64,000 nt of DNA from Dictyobacter kobayashii (GCF_003967555.1 NZ_BIFS01000001.1:2914001-2978000), one strand, 5' to 3'; numbered from the stretch's first letter, positions 29,843-39,885 are shown. The notes: generated by a model not told the origin, from the letters alone. Program-made: numbers and translations.

Positions 29843-30670
29843 TTAAGCAACAATTTTGACGGTAGTGCCCATAGGAGCCCAGTTGTATAACCATTGGGCA
29901 ACGCTGAATGGCATGGTCACACAGCCGTGCGTACCTGTCATCCAGCCATCAACTGGATCATGGTGATAGACGTTGGTGCCAGGACCATAGACGCTACGCC
30001 ACCAGGCGTCATGCAAGAAGAAACCGCCTTCTTTGAATTCCAGGGCATAGTTGATGTGGGTGGGAGCATACCAGTAAGGCGAGCCATAGGGCCATGGCGA
30101 ATAGAATGTGGTGGGACTCAATTTGACAAAAACATGATAGACACCCAGAGGTGTCTCTAGTCCAGGCTGACCCGTTGTGATTGGCGAGTTACGTACCTGG
30201 CGTCCGTTCTCGTAGAAGTAAGCCCATTGGGTGGTCCGATTCACGATAACGACTTTACCCGCACCGACATTCGTGCCACCACCACTATTGCTGCCGCCGT
30301 TGCTACCGATGGTAACCAGTCCGCTATAGACATAGCGGGGCGCCGCATTGTTGGCGGAGATACGATACCAGATATTATTGCCGCTCCAGACTCCCTGACC
30401 GATGACGCGAGCATAAATAGTGATGGGGGTGTAGGGAGCATAGGTGGTCAGAATGCGTGCACCTGTGTTGGTGCCAGCACGCACATTAGTATATCCGGTC
30501 GTTGTACCTGATTGAGTGGCTGTGGTGACTGCTTTGGTAACTGTAGCGATTGTTTTGGTAGCTGTGGCTGCATAAGTGGTTTTACTATTGAGAGGGTTTA
30601 CTGTAAATAGCAATGCTAGCAGCAATGCCGATAATCCAAGGATGTACATTTTTTTTAGATTTTTTTGCAT
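29843..30670 (-). CDS. Secreted L,D-transpeptidase (YkuD family) with SH3-like domain
   Basis: A cell-wall enzyme forming 3-3 peptidoglycan cross-links or anchoring proteins. A signal peptide (about 1-35, KKMYILGLSALLLALLF) and a Thr/Ala-rich linker precede an SH3b-like segment (GYTNVRAGTNTGARIL). A Gly/Ser linker and the YkuD domain follow. The catalytic cysteine is in GTHGCVTMP, with an upstream histidine in FFLHDAWW. 275 residues. It lies close to the penicillin-binding protein, consistent with local wall genes, but is transcribed convergently. Confidence 0.92.
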   Translation of the reverse strand: MQKNLKKMYILGLSALLLALLFTVNPLNSKTTYAATATKTIATVTKAVTTATQSGTTTGYTNVRAGTNTGARILTTYAPYTPITIYARVIGQGVWSGNNIWYRISANNAAPRYVYSGLVTIGSNGGSNSGGGTNVGAGKVVIVNRTTQWAYFYENGRQVRNSPITTGQPGLETPLGVYHVFVKLSPTTFYSPWPYGSPYWYAPTHINYALEFKEGGFFLHDAWWRSVYGPGTNVYHHDPVDGWMTGTHGCVTMPFSVAQWLYNWAPMGTTVKIVA

Positions 30671-30978
30671 ATCGACCTCTTTTTCAGATCTATATTAACT
30701 TGGCTAGTATAAGTATATATAAGCTCACCAATATACTCAAGTGAAATACTTCACATTTTATCGCAGTTGGATCAGATATAGATTGCTTGTGGGTGGAGTA
30801 TCATTAATATAGGTTGCATATTACTTTGTTCTTCTGGATGCAGTTGTAGGTAGTTATCAGGGGTACTAATGACTACTTTTAGGTAGGTACGTTACGTTCT
30901 TTCTAGTGGGATCGTCTGCAAACATGTAGGTCGATTTGACTGCATATCTATTAAAGAAAATGGAGCATTATATACAAT
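30671..30978. other. AT-rich divergent intergenic region
   Basis: Spacer between the L,D-transpeptidase and GtrA genes. No gene or strong hairpin is seen. Both promoters presumably lie here. Confidence 0.3.
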
Positions 30979-31587
30979 ATGGATCGTTTTGTGCAAAATA
31001 ATGTCGAAGAAATTATTGATCCTTCGCGCGAAGTAATGGAAGAGCTGGTTGAGATCGTAGAACAAGTGGCTCCGGCGGAAGTTATTCCAAGTTATCGTCC
31101 TACGCAGTGGGATAGTGTGAATAGCCTGCTCGACCGCGTTGATGTCATTACTGGTGGCCGTGCTGGCTCACTGGTACAGTTTGCTTCTTTCCTCTTTATC
31201 GGTGGTACTACCACGATTGTCAATCTGATTATTCTCTATATCGTTTTAAACTATATTTCGTTACCCAATGCCTTTATACATAATGCCCTTGGATCAGCCC
31301 TGGGTAGTGAACTTTCATTGCTGGCCAACTTTGCGCTCAATGATCGTTTTACATTCCGTTATGCACCCGGGCATGAGCGCTCATGGTTTGCTCGCCTCAG
31401 CCGCTTCCATGCGACCGCCATTGTTGGTATTTTGCTCACCATTGGCATCCAGAGCTTGTTGATCACCCTGCTGCACATCAATGCTTTGATTGGCCAGGCC
31501 ATTGCCGTTATAATTGTACTCTTCTACAATTTCTTCTTCCATCAATTTTTCACCTATCGCCGCCTGAAAAGCATCGAATCCGTCTAG
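30979..31587 (+). CDS. GtrA-family membrane protein
   Basis: 202 residues. A hydrophilic N-terminal 60 residues precede four membrane helices, beginning LVQFASFLFIGGTTTIVNLI and ending IGQAIAVIIVLFYNFFFHQF. The signature F(A)LNDRFTF lies between helices 2 and 3. GtrA proteins help translocate polyprenyl-linked sugars for cell-surface polysaccharide. No glycosyltransferase gene is adjacent. Confidence 0.9.
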   Translation: MDRFVQNNVEEIIDPSREVMEELVEIVEQVAPAEVIPSYRPTQWDSVNSLLDRVDVITGGRAGSLVQFASFLFIGGTTTIVNLIILYIVLNYISLPNAFIHNALGSALGSELSLLANFALNDRFTFRYAPGHERSWFARLSRFHATAIVGILLTIGIQSLLITLLHINALIGQAIAVIIVLFYNFFFHQFFTYRRLKSIESV

Positions 31588-31607
31588 TTTCGAGCTAAAA
31601 ATAAGCA

Positions 31608-31636
31608 TAAAAATTCAGAGGGCATTTAGCCCTCTG
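31608..31636 (-). terminator. Intrinsic terminator of the uracil-DNA glycosylase gene
   Basis: Stem CAGAGGGC/GCCCTCTG with loop ATTTA. On the minus strand it is followed by AATTTTTA. It also separates the convergent GtrA gene. Confidence 0.82.
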
Positions 31637-31658
31637 ATGCGGGGATGGTGAAAGATAT

Positions 31659-32300
31659 TTAGAATAATGATAACTGCTGAGGAGGCTCTTCCTCACGTTT
31701 CTTCTGCACCACAACCCTGGCTGGCTGCTCAGCAGCTAGCCGCTCCGCCTCTGCTATAACCAGAGGAATCTTCTTAAAATCCTGCCGGATCGCGTCTTTC
31801 TTGGTGTGATCATGGAGTCCCGCCGCTGGATGGAACATGGGGATGCAAATACGCCCATCTTTCTTACGGGCTCTTCCATGAATAGCGCTAATCTTCTCTG
31901 AGCCGAAAAATTTAGCCATTGAAAAGCGCCCCAGGGTAACTATGACCTGTGGATTGAGTGCGGCTATCTGACGGTCCAGATATTCGTTGCAGGCGGCCAT
32001 TTCATCTGGCTCGGGATCGCGATTACTGGGGGGACGACATTTTACCACATTGGTAATAAAAACATCTGAACGTTTTAGATTAATGCTTGCAAGTAATTCA
32101 TCTAAAAATTGTCCTGCTGGTCCAACGAACGGACGTGCCTGTTTATCTTCATGATAGCCGGGGCCCTCGCCGATAAACATCACTTTCGCACCAGGGCTTC
32201 CCTCGCCCGGCACGGCCTTTGTTCGACCTTGACAGAGTCTGCACCTGGCGCAGGTAGAGACCTCTACAGCAATCTCTTGCAGGATTTCCTCTGACGACAT
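31659..32300 (-). CDS. Family 4 uracil-DNA glycosylase (iron-sulfur type)
   Basis: Removes uracil from DNA at the start of base-excision repair. 213 residues. N-terminal cysteines in CARCRLCQGR and a later pair bind a 4Fe-4S cluster. Motif A is GEGPGYHEDKQARPFVG, NVVKCRPPSNRDP follows and motif B is HPAAGL. A charged C-terminal tail ends in PPQQLSLF. The tail resembles a QLSLF-type sliding-clamp binding motif (my inference). Confidence 0.93.
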   Translation of the reverse strand: MSSEEILQEIAVEVSTCARCRLCQGRTKAVPGEGSPGAKVMFIGEGPGYHEDKQARPFVGPAGQFLDELLASINLKRSDVFITNVVKCRPPSNRDPEPDEMAACNEYLDRQIAALNPQVIVTLGRFSMAKFFGSEKISAIHGRARKKDGRICIPMFHPAAGLHDHTKKDAIRQDFKKIPLVIAEAERLAAEQPARVVVQKKREEEPPQQLSLF

Positions 32301-32350
32301 GACAGTTTTACCCCTTTTTAAAGTATGTTGGAATACCGAGGCCTGTACGA

Positions 32351-32386
32351 GATAAGGCGACCAACAGAGGTCGCCTTATCTTTTTT
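32351..32386 (+). terminator. Hairpin between pnp and the glycosylase gene
   Basis: A 12-bp stem GATAAGGCGACC/GGTCGCCTTATC with a T-run on the plus strand. Both flanking genes read leftward, so it probably marks the pnp 3' end despite the orientation of the T-run. Confidence 0.65.
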
Positions 32387-32405
32387 GTCTTTAGATGTGG
32401 TTGTA

Positions 32406-34862
32406 TTACCAGCGGCGGTCAGAACGCTGGCCAAAGTTGTTGTCACGGCGAGGACCACCGGTGTTACGATTGCCTCCGGGGCCTCCCATTGGGCGGCGCT
32501 GACCAAAGCCACCGCCACCGCTACCACCACGGTCATTGTTATAGCCGCCACGGTTTTGTCCGCCGTCGCGATCATAACCACCGCGATCACGGCCGCCACC
32601 CATACCGCCGCCGTAGCCACCACCACCGCCACGGTCATTGTTATAACCGCCACGGTTTTGTCCGCCGTCGCGATCACGCATACCGTAGCCGCCAGGGCCA
32701 CCACGGCCAGGACCACCACGGCCAGGGCCACGGCTACCGCGATCCTGTTCCATTTCGGCCTGGGTAGGCATCTCACCGCTTAATGCTGAGCGGCGGGACA
32801 GATTGACGCGTCCCTGCCCATCGACTTCAATTACCATCACGGTAATCTCATCACCGACAGAAACAACATCCTCTGGACGCATAACCTGGTAGTCGGCCAG
32901 CTGCGAGGTACGCACCAGACCTTCTTTGCCAGGCAGGATCTCGACGAAACAGCCGAAGTCTACGATACGACGTACGGTACCGGTGTAGATGTGGCCAACC
33001 TCAACCTCTTCGGTCAGGGCACGCACCGCATCCATGGCATGCTGCATCGACTCGCCAGAGACAGCTGAGATATTCACTGAGCCATCATCCTCGATATCGA
33101 GTTTAGCGCCACTCTCTTCCTGGATCTTACGGATAGTTTTTCCGCCTGGTCCGATAACAGCACCGATCTTGTCGGGATTGATCTTAATGGTCTGGATACG
33201 GGGTGCAAACTCGGACAGCTCTTCACGAGGTGCATCGATGGCATCGAGCATCTTCTCCATGATGAACATACGGCCTTCGCGTGCCTGTTCCAGTGCCTTG
33301 GACATAATTTCGTAGGTGATACCTTTGACTTTAATATCCATTTGCAGTGCTGTGACACCGTCAGCGGTACCCGCTACCTTGAAGTCCATATCACCCAGGG
33401 CATCTTCAATGCCTTGGATGTCACTCATGACGGCCCATTTGCCTTCGCGCTCACCTTCTCCGGTGATCAAGCCCATCGCCACACCAGCGACCGGAGCATG
33501 AATCGGCACACCAGCGTCCATCAACGCCAGGGTTGTGCCACAGACCGAACCCATCGAGGTCGAACCGTTGGAGGAAAGGACATCCGAGACGGCACGAATG
33601 GTATATGGGAACTCGTTTTGGGCAGGGATGATAGCCGCAATGGCGCGCTCAGCCAGGGCACCGTGACCAATTTCACGACGGCCAGGTCCGCGCAAGGGCT
33701 TACTCTCACCGGTTGAATAAGGTGGGAAGTTATAGTGGTGCATAAAGCGTTTATTTTCGCTCGCAACCAGGCCGTCGAGCACCTGCTCATCTCCTGGTGA
33801 ACCAAGCGTAACTACGCTCAAGACCTGGGTTTGTCCGCGGGTGAAAATGGCTGAACCGTGTGTGCGTGGCAGCAGGCCAACTTCACAATTGATCGCGCGA
33901 ATCGTCTTTAGATCGCGACCATCGGGACGCTGACCATTATCCAGAATGTTATTGCGGACATAAGCTTTCAACTCTTTTTCGTAGAAAGCGATAATTTCCT
34001 TCAGACGCTCAGGATACTGTTCGCTAAAAGCAGCAACCAGTTCCTCTTGCACCAGGCTCAGGGCAGTTGAACGCGCTGTCTTATCAGGGTTATTAACCGC
34101 AGCCTCGAAGCGTGGTCGTACGAACTCTGCCACTTTCGTCTGCAACTCCGTATCAGCAGGAGGAGGCGTAAAGGGACGTTTGGCCCGGTTAACAGCCTGC
34201 ACCAGTTTATCTTGCATCTTGATGATGTCTTGCAGGCTCTCATGTCCAAAGCGAACAGCCTCCAGCATCAACTCTTCTGGCAGTTCTTTCGCTCCAGCCT
34301 CAACCATCATGACAGCGTCAGCTGTACCTGCGATGGCGAGGTCTAATTTGCTCTGTTCCATCTGGGATTCAAGCGGATTGATCACAAATTGATCATCGAT
34401 GTAACCAACGCGGACGGCACCAACAGGGCCAGCAAAGGGGATATCAGATACGCTCAGAGCGGCAGATGCGCCAACAATACCGAGAATATCATAGTCGTTT
34501 TCCTGGTCAGCAGAAAGTACGGTGATAACAACCTGGACATCGTTGCGGTAACCTTTGGGGAAGAGAGGACGGAGTGGGCGATCGGCGAGGCGGCAAGAAA
34601 GAATGGCATGTTCAGTTGCACGGCCCTCACGCTTAATAAAACCACCAGGGATCTTACCTGCAGCGTACATACGCTCTTCTACATCGACAGTTAGTGGGAA
34701 AAAGTCAATACCTTCACGAGGCTCGTCACTGCCTACCACAGTTGCCAGGATTACGGTATCTCCGTAGCGCAACAACACTGCGCCACTACTCTGCTCTGCT
34801 ACCCGGCCGGTCTCTATGCTCATTACCCGACCGCCGATAACAGCTTCTTGACGGTGAATCAT
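32406..34862 (-). CDS. pnp: Polyribonucleotide nucleotidyltransferase (PNPase)
   Basis: A 3'-5' phosphorolytic exoribonuclease in RNA decay. Two RNase PH domains flank a helical linker. The second includes [23 protein letters not shown] domain ([20 protein letters not shown]) and an S1 domain ([20 protein letters not shown]) follow. An added Gly/Arg/Asp-rich tail of about 115 residues with repeated [11 protein letters not shown] units is not part of the core enzyme and may bind RNA. CGGAGG 5 nt before the ATG at 34862 fixes the start. Downstream of rpsO, the usual order. Confidence 0.96.
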   Translation of the reverse strand: MIHRQEAVIGGRVMSIETGRVAEQSSGAVLLRYGDTVILATVVGSDEPREGIDFFPLTVDVEERMYAAGKIPGGFIKREGRATEHAILSCRLADRPLRPLFPKGYRNDVQVVITVLSADQENDYDILGIVGASAALSVSDIPFAGPVGAVRVGYIDDQFVINPLESQMEQSKLDLAIAGTADAVMMVEAGAKELPEELMLEAVRFGHESLQDIIKMQDKLVQAVNRAKRPFTPPPADTELQTKVAEFVRPRFEAAVNNPDKTARSTALSLVQEELVAAFSEQYPERLKEIIAFYEKELKAYVRNNILDNGQRPDGRDLKTIRAINCEVGLLPRTHGSAIFTRGQTQVLSVVTLGSPGDEQVLDGLVASENKRFMHHYNFPPYSTGESKPLRGPGRREIGHGALAERAIAAIIPAQNEFPYTIRAVSDVLSSNGSTSMGSVCGTTLALMDAGVPIHAPVAGVAMGLITGEGEREGKWAVMSDIQGIEDALGDMDFKVAGTADGVTALQMDIKVKGITYEIMSKALEQAREGRMFIMEKMLDAIDAPREELSEFAPRIQTIKINPDKIGAVIGPGGKTIRKIQEESGAKLDIEDDGSVNISAVSGESMQHAMDAVRALTEEVEVGHIYTGTVRRIVDFGCFVEILPGKEGLVRTSQLADYQVMRPEDVVSVGDEITVMVIEVDGQGRVNLSRRSALSGEMPTQAEMEQDRGSRGPGRGGPGRGGPGGYGMRDRDGGQNRGGYNNDRGGGGGYGGGMGGGRDRGGYDRDGGQNRGGYNNDRGGSGGGGFGQRRPMGGPGGNRNTGGPRRDNNFGQRSDRRW

Positions 34863-35338
34863 ATTTCCTCCGATAAATGGCACCCTATTCTATCTCTGTC
34901 TTGGAATCTATGCTGAGAGCCCTGCGCATCCCATGCTCGTAAAAGCGATTGGAAACGTTGCTCACTTGCGGCTAACTATGCCGCTCTATCACTGTAGCTG
35001 ATCACGTTTAGCAAAGCGCGATCGCCTGTCTGGCGGTTGCGCTCATACAATTGAATAGCATGCTACGTAAAACTGGGTGCAGTTACTCTTTACTTATAAG
35101 GGTACAACTTTGCGTACAAGCGCACTGACATATGCATCTGCTTGTTTGTGGTCTGATCCCTAATTACTCTATCACGTACTTCTCTGTGGGGGAATACCCT
35201 TGTTCTAACTCTCGCGTTCGTCTCGTTTCTCTCTAACAACTGTCTGACTGGATAAAGCGGAGAAAAATGGAGCAGCGGTCGGGCATAACGTGCGGCGCTC
35301 GCCATGCTGCGCCGACCGCATCCACAGCAACCTCGAAA
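34863..35338 (-). promoter_or_regulatory. rpsO-pnp intergenic leader with hairpin
   Basis: 476 bp without a convincing gene. At 35275-35319 GCGGTCGG pairs with CCGACCGC around a loop with internal pairing. In other bacteria the rpsO-pnp spacer holds an RNase III-cleaved hairpin for PNPase autoregulation. An equivalent role here is inferred from position only. Confidence 0.45.
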
Positions 35339-35626
35339 TTACTGGCGTGCGCCAAGTTTGACGCGGATACCCAGTTTGGCAACCAATGCGCGATAGCGCT
35401 CTGGACTCTTCTTACTGAGATAGGTAAGCAGGCGTCGGCGTTGGCCAACTAGCATGAGCAGGCCCCGACGTGAATGGAGGTCGTGCTTATGAACCTTTAA
35501 ATGCTCTGTGAGCTGGTTAATGCGGTGTGTCAAAACTGAAATTTGCACTTCGGGAGAACCGGTATCGGTCTCATGGACACGTGAATCCGCAATGATCTCT
35601 GTTTTTTCTTCAACAGTCAATGCCAC
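35339..35626 (-). CDS. rpsO: 30S ribosomal protein S15
   Basis: 95 residues of normal length, binding the 16S rRNA central domain. Family features [19 protein letters not shown] and [20 protein letters not shown] are present. The start is GTG at 35626, 9 nt after GGAGGTGA. Confidence 0.97.
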   Translation of the reverse strand: MALTVEEKTEIIADSRVHETDTGSPEVQISVLTHRINQLTEHLKVHKHDLHSRRGLLMLVGQRRRLLTYLSKKSPERYRALVAKLGIRVKLGARQ

Positions 35627-35830
35627 GTTACTAAATCACCTCCAATGTAATTTGGGTGGGAAAAAAGATGCTTCCAGGCACTCAGATTGCCATTTACAAG
35701 GCAATGCTTGCGCGGTCTGAATGATTCGGAAGTAGTTGTATACGTTCGCATTATAACATGGATACCTCAAGGGCGCAATGAATGACTGCCCCTGGTGCTC
35801 TCTCATGCATAGTTATGCGCTGCGCAAGGA

Positions 35831-35875
35831 AAGGCACCTCCCCGACATGCCGGTAGACAGGTGGTGAGGTGCCTT
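35831..35875 (-). terminator. Terminator of the rplJ-rplL unit
   Basis: A 10-bp stem AAGGCACCTC/GAGGTGCCTT with a 25-nt loop lies just after rplL. The T-run on the minus strand is short. Confidence 0.7.
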
Positions 35876-35888
35876 AGCATAAGCAGTC

Positions 35889-36269
35889 TTACTTAACAGT
35901 GACTTTTGCGCCAACCTCTGCCAGTTTAGCAGCAATTTTCTCGGCCTCTTCTTTGGAGACGCCTTCTTTAATGGCTTTTGGAGCCTCGTCAACGACAGCC
36001 TTCGCCTCTTTCAGGCCCAGGCCTGTCAGTTCGCGGACAACTTTGATGACGTTGATTTTGTTCGAACCGACTTCGGTCAGAACTGCGTCGAACTCGGTTT
36101 TCTCTTCAGCAGCAGCGGCAGGAGCAGCCTCAGCAGCAGCGGCAGGAGCAGCAGCGGCAGCGACTGGAGCAGCGCTAACGCCCCATTTCTCTTGCAGGTT
36201 TTTGGTCAGCTCGACAAGCTCGAGTACGTTTAATTTCTCAATTTCAGCAATGATATCTTGTACAGCCAT
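35889..36269 (-). CDS. rplL: 50S ribosomal protein L7/L12
   Basis: 126 residues forming the flexible stalk that recruits translation GTPases. An N-terminal dimerisation helix, an Ala-rich hinge (about 38-58) and the C-terminal domain with [20 protein letters not shown] are visible. It follows rplJ by 16 bp. Confidence 0.97.
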   Translation of the reverse strand: MAVQDIIAEIEKLNVLELVELTKNLQEKWGVSAAPVAAAAAPAAAAEAAPAAAAEEKTEFDAVLTEVGSNKINVIKVVRELTGLGLKEAKAVVDEAPKAIKEGVSKEEAEKIAAKLAEVGAKVTVK

Positions 36270-36285
36270 GGTTGGTTCCTCCTAA

Positions 36286-36825
36286 TTATTCAGCGGTAGC
36301 TCCGCTGTTGAGTTGTTCTGCATGTGCTTGTAACACATAACAAAGATCGCGTAATGGTGCGGTGAATAGACCGTAAGCGCTGGCGAGTGGTCCCTGGAGT
36401 GTACCAACGACTTCAGCTTTCGACTGGTCTTTGCCACCTTTGATTTTGCCAATGCCTTCAACTTGCTCGGCCGTCAATGAACGACCACCAAGAATGGCAG
36501 ATTTGAGAACTGCTACCTTTGAGGTGCTGATGTAGTCAGTTACAGCTTTGGCGGCAGCAACTTCGTCTTCATATCCGAAGGCGACTGCTGTCTGACCGTT
36601 GAAGATTTTATTATCGACTGCGGTCATCTTGTTGCGCTCAGCTGCGATACGCAGAAGGGTGTTTTTCGCAATCTGGAACTCCACCTTTGCGTCGCGCATC
36701 TTTTTGCGCAGCTCGTTCATGTCCTTTACGCTCAAGCCCTGGGTTTGGACCAGGATAGCAATGGATGAACGACCAAGTTTGTCTGTTAACTCCTCAATCT
36801 TCACTTCTTTTGCCTGTGTTGGCAT
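36286..36825 (-). CDS. rplJ: 50S ribosomal protein L10
   Basis: 179 residues that anchor the L7/L12 stalk and act as autoregulator. It contains LRKKMRDAKVEFQIAKNTLL and the C-terminal L12-binding helix. GGAGGAG lies 8 nt before the ATG at 36825, favouring this over an upstream in-frame start at 36870. Expression is probably attenuated by the leader at 36950-37155. Confidence 0.96.
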   Translation of the reverse strand: MPTQAKEVKIEELTDKLGRSSIAILVQTQGLSVKDMNELRKKMRDAKVEFQIAKNTLLRIAAERNKMTAVDNKIFNGQTAVAFGYEDEVAAAKAVTDYISTSKVAVLKSAILGGRSLTAEQVEGIGKIKGGKDQSKAEVVGTLQGPLASAYGLFTAPLRDLCYVLQAHAEQLNSGATAE

Positions 36826-36949
36826 AAGGTGCTCTCCTCCTTTCCTGGAATAGTGTTCCGGCTTGATCAACCTTACTGGCCCTTTAAAACACCTGCATAG
36901 CTGTTCGTTGGTGGCCTGAAGATTAATCAGTGTACCTTGGTATAAAAGG

Positions 36950-37155
36950 GCAATAAAAATGCCTTCGATAAACCACCGAAGGCCGGAGAGAACCTCTATT
37001 CTGTTGCGGACTCACTCGTATTCTGAGAAAAAATACGCTCGTTGCCGTTTGAAACGGCCTCGCATGGAGCTAGCGAATAGTATCCCCTCGGCAAGTCGAT
37101 CTTAATGATCGCTTAGGTGCTTTACAGCACGCTTGCTGTCTTCGGCGATGAGTAA
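36950..37155 (-). promoter_or_regulatory. Ribosomal protein L10 leader (attenuator)
   Basis: On the minus strand GCCGAAGACAGCAAGCGTGC resembles the conserved L10-binding core of the L10 leader RNA. It is followed by several paired segments and by a terminator hairpin GCCTTCG/CGAAGGC with ATTTTTATT, 125 bp before rplJ. Excess L10 would favour termination. The folding and the alternative antiterminator were judged by eye. Confidence 0.8.
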
Positions 37156-37195
37156 AATCATCTTTTAAATATGTGCGCTCGCGCACAACCTCCAT

Positions 37196-37224
37196 ATAAT
37201 ACCACAGCGTTTATGAAATGTAAA
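37196..37224 (-). promoter_or_regulatory. Promoter of rplJ-rplL
   Basis: Minus-strand TTTACA and TATTAT separated by 17 bp, about 40 bp upstream of the L10 leader. Confidence 0.7.
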
Positions 37225-37250
37225 CTCCCCCATATTTAGAGTCAGGGATT

Positions 37251-37500
37251 TTCCTATTCTCCCCGCCACCTGCGGTGGCAGGGAGAGAAGAAGAAGTAAG
37301 TGGGGACACCCCAAACCCCGGCAGGGAGACCCTGCACCCCTTGTTCGGGCAAGGGAGGAGGCTAGTGGGGACACCCTACATTCCAGGCAGGAGACCTTGC
37401 ACTCACTTTCCCTATTGTAGGGCAGGAGGTGCAGGAGGACGGCTAGTCCTCCTGCCGGGGTTTGGGGTGTCCCCAAATACCCTTTTATTTATTTCCGCCG
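37251..37500. repeat. Palindrome-rich repeat block between rplJ leader and rplA
   Basis: A 25-bp perfect inverted repeat (37301-37325 and 37451-37475) encloses two degenerate direct repeats starting GTGGGGACACCC (near 37300 and 37365). It also encloses the hairpin AGGAGGAC/GTCCTCCT (near 37430-37452). GCCACC-TGC-GGTGGC lies just before the block. No reading frame here looks real. Confidence 0.7.
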
Positions 37501-37509
37501 CCGTAGGCG

Positions 37510-37563
37510 GCCAAACAAAGAGGGTGTCCCGGAGACACTCACGGGACACCCTCTTTGTTTGGC
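37510..37563 (-). terminator. Long hairpin at the end of rplA
   Basis: A perfect 22-bp stem (37510-37531 with 37542-37563) has a 10-nt loop and starts 7 bp after the rplA stop. No T-run follows on the minus strand; a GCCGCC/GGCGGC hairpin lies next to it. It shares GGGTGTCCC with the repeat block, so it may be both repeat and terminator. Confidence 0.6.
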
Positions 37564-37569
37564 TTGCTC

Positions 37570-38286
37570 TTACGCCTGTGGCTTCAAAGCCGTCGCGGCA
37601 GCAACATCCAGACGGATGCTCGGCGACATAGTCGATGAAAGAACCACACTCTTCACATAAGTACCTTTGGCACCGGAAGGACGGGCACGCACGACCGAAT
37701 CAACGATAGAGCTGATGTTCTGCATCAAAGCCTCTTCGCTGAACGAAAGCTTGCCGGCAGGAATGTGCAGCAATGCGGTGCGGTCGACTTTAAATTCGAC
37801 ACGACCAGCTTTCACGTCGCGGATCGTCTTGGCCAGATCAAAGGTAATGGTGCCAGCTTTTGGGCTTGGCATCAGGCCTCGGGGTCCCAGCTTTTTACCG
37901 AGACGACCAACTTTACCCATCACATCAGGGGTTGCGATGGCTACGTCAAAACCCAGCCAGTCGCCCTCGATCTGTTTGATGAGATCATCGAGACCAACAA
38001 TATCGGCGCCGGCAGCCTCGGCTTCGGCAGCCTTCTCGCCTTGTGCGAAGACCAGCACTTTAACTTCTTTACCAGTGCCAGCGGGCAGCATAGCTACACC
38101 GCGCACCATCTGATCAGCGTGGCGTGGATCGACACCAAGCTTCATGTGAATTTCGACCGTAGGATCGAATTTGGTATAGCTAATCTTTTTGAGGAGTGAA
38201 ACAGCTTCTTGTGGCTGATACAGCTTCTCGGAATCAACCAGCTTGATTGCTTCCAGATACTTTTTTCCGTGTGTTTTTGTTGCCAT
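37570..38286 (-). CDS. rplA: 50S ribosomal protein L1
   Basis: 238 residues of the L1 stalk. It contains MKLGVDPRHADQMVRG, the RNA-binding GPRGLMPSPKAGT and a C-terminal GTYVKSVVLSSTMSPSI. Second gene of the rplK-rplA pair, 52 bp after rplK. Confidence 0.97.
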   Translation of the reverse strand: MATKTHGKKYLEAIKLVDSEKLYQPQEAVSLLKKISYTKFDPTVEIHMKLGVDPRHADQMVRGVAMLPAGTGKEVKVLVFAQGEKAAEAEAAGADIVGLDDLIKQIEGDWLGFDVAIATPDVMGKVGRLGKKLGPRGLMPSPKAGTITFDLAKTIRDVKAGRVEFKVDRTALLHIPAGKLSFSEEALMQNISSIVDSVVRARPSGAKGTYVKSVVLSSTMSPSIRLDVAAATALKPQA

Positions 38287-38338
38287 TATTTATTTGCCCT
38301 CCTTGTGGCAATAAACCGCAGTGACTTTCGGGCAGGGA

Positions 38339-38761
38339 TTACTCGATGGTGACACCCATGCTGCGTGCAGTACCTTCGATTGTTTTCTCTGCAGCCTCAA
38401 TGCTATTAACATTGAGATCTTTTATCTTCAATTCGGCGATCTCGCGCAGTTTGGCGCGGCTGATCGAGCCGACTTTGGTTTTGTTTGGTGTGGGAGAACC
38501 CCCGGCGATACCCGCGGCTGACTTCAGCAGATCAGGCACTGGTGGGGTCTTGGTAATAAATGTAAATGAGCGATCTTCGAAAATGGTGATCTCAGCAGGG
38601 ATGACCATTCCAGCCTGATCAGCGGTACGAGCATTGTATTCCTTACAGAACATCATCAAGTTGATGCCGTGAGGACCAAGCGCGGTACCAATTGGGGGGG
38701 CTGGGGTTGCTTTCCCGGCCGGGATCTGCAACTTTACTACAGCTTTAATACGCTTTGCCAT
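38339..38761 (-). CDS. rplK: 50S ribosomal protein L11
   Basis: 140 residues of the GTPase-associated centre. The N-terminal [19 protein letters not shown] and C-terminal RNA-binding [11 protein letters not shown] segments are typical. Confidence 0.97.
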   Translation of the reverse strand: MAKRIKAVVKLQIPAGKATPAPPIGTALGPHGINLMMFCKEYNARTADQAGMVIPAEITIFEDRSFTFITKTPPVPDLLKSAAGIAGGSPTPNKTKVGSISRAKLREIAELKIKDLNVNSIEAAEKTIEGTARSMGVTIE

Positions 38762-38810
38762 GTTTGTTCAAACTCCTCAAAAATGGGTCTATCTACGATT
38801 GGTGCCCTGG

Positions 38811-39380
38811 TCAGATTTTCTCGACCTGAAGGAAATCTAGCACCACTGGGGTCTCGCGACCAAAGAACGATACAAGCACAGTCACTTTATTACGATCCAT
38901 ATTAATATCATTGACCGTGCCAATAAATTCTGTAAATGGGCCATCTATCACACGTACACTCTGGCCTTTGGTGAAGCTGACCTTCGCCTTGGGCTTGTCG
39001 GTCTCTTGTGTGACTTGCTTTAAGATTGACCGCACCTCGTGCTCTTGCAATGGAACGGGGCGCGTTCCAGAGCCTACAAAGCTTGTGACTCCAGGCGTGT
39101 TACGGACGACATACCAGGCTTCGTCGCTCATAATCATCTCGACTAGTACGTAGCCGGGAAAAACCTTGCGCTGTACTGTGCGTCGCTGACCCTGTCTAAT
39201 CTCCACCTCTTCTTCCATCGGTACGATGACACGAAAAATTTTGTTTCGCATGTCCATCGATGCGATGCGTGCCTCGAGGTGACTTCTCACTTTGTTCTCA
39301 TAGCCCGAATATGTGTGAATAGCATACCAGGCACGTTTCTCCTCGGGCGGCTCTTTGTCTCCGGTACGTTCAGTAACCAC
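38811..39380 (-). CDS. nusG: Transcription elongation/antitermination factor NusG
   Basis: 189 residues. An NGN domain (WYAIHTYSGYENKVRSHLEA, then FPGYVLVEM) binds RNA polymerase. A KOW domain (GQSVRVIDGPFTEFIGTVND) couples to S10 or Rho. Placed between secE and rplK, the common order. Confidence 0.97.
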   Translation of the reverse strand: MVTERTGDKEPPEEKRAWYAIHTYSGYENKVRSHLEARIASMDMRNKIFRVIVPMEEEVEIRQGQRRTVQRKVFPGYVLVEMIMSDEAWYVVRNTPGVTSFVGSGTRPVPLQEHEVRSILKQVTQETDKPKAKVSFTKGQSVRVIDGPFTEFIGTVNDINMDRNKVTVLVSFFGRETPVVLDFLQVEKI

Positions 39381-39413
39381 GGCATTTCCCCTTATGAATT
39401 CCAGGTGACGAAG

Positions 39414-39815
39414 CTACTTACCACCGATAACAAGAATGAAGAGATGATAAAGCCCGAAATCGACTAAGGATAAGAGTGCTCCAAGAATGGCCGAGATAAT
39501 CACGACCATAACGGTCATGTTTCTGGCTTCTTCGAAGGTCGGCCAGGTCACCTTGTATCGCAGTTCGTAGTACGAATCATAGATAAAGCGACCAATTTTA
39601 TTGTTGCGCGCACGCGCAAAAATAGAGGTGCTTTTATTAGATGTACGTCGAGCCGCTGCTTTGTTTGTTGATTTCATGGTGGCAGACTCACGTCGTTCTT
39701 CGCGGGCCGAAGTCTGAGTGGCTTTATCTGTCGTTTGAACGCGCTCGCGCGGTTTAACTTCAGTTGCCTGACTTCGGCTGACATTTTTTCTTCTGTCAGT
39801 CATGTTCTTTGCCAC
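39414..39815 (-). CDS. secE: Preprotein translocase subunit SecE
   Basis: The single-helix subunit of the SecYEG channel. A basic, polar N-terminal extension of about 75 residues precedes the amphipathic segment YDSYYELRYKVTWPTFEEAR and one membrane helix (VMVVIISAILGALLSLVDF). The start is unclear: GTG at 39815 has AAAGG at a 6-nt distance, while ATG at 39803 is possible. Confidence 0.93.
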   Translation of the reverse strand: MAKNMTDRRKNVSRSQATEVKPRERVQTTDKATQTSAREERRESATMKSTNKAAARRTSNKSTSIFARARNNKIGRFIYDSYYELRYKVTWPTFEEARNMTVMVVIISAILGALLSLVDFGLYHLFILVIGGK

Positions 39816-39885
39816 GTTCAACCTTTCTGATCAGTAGCGATCGCGCCTGGTTCAACATATGCGTTGAAGCAGACAATCTGCTCTC

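Noticed and set aside
32480..32740. CRISPR-like short repeats
   Set aside because: These are codon repeats for the [11 protein letters not shown] units of PNPase, without constant spacing or unique spacers.
32325..32783. Rightward Ala/Thr/Val-rich open frame
   Set aside because: It is the complement of the Gly/Arg-rich tail of PNPase; its composition is that of a shadow frame and it has no ribosome binding site.
34863..35338. Two leftward frames of about 70 codons between rpsO and pnp
   Set aside because: Cys/Arg/Leu-rich composition, no ribosome binding sites and overlap with the hairpin leader.
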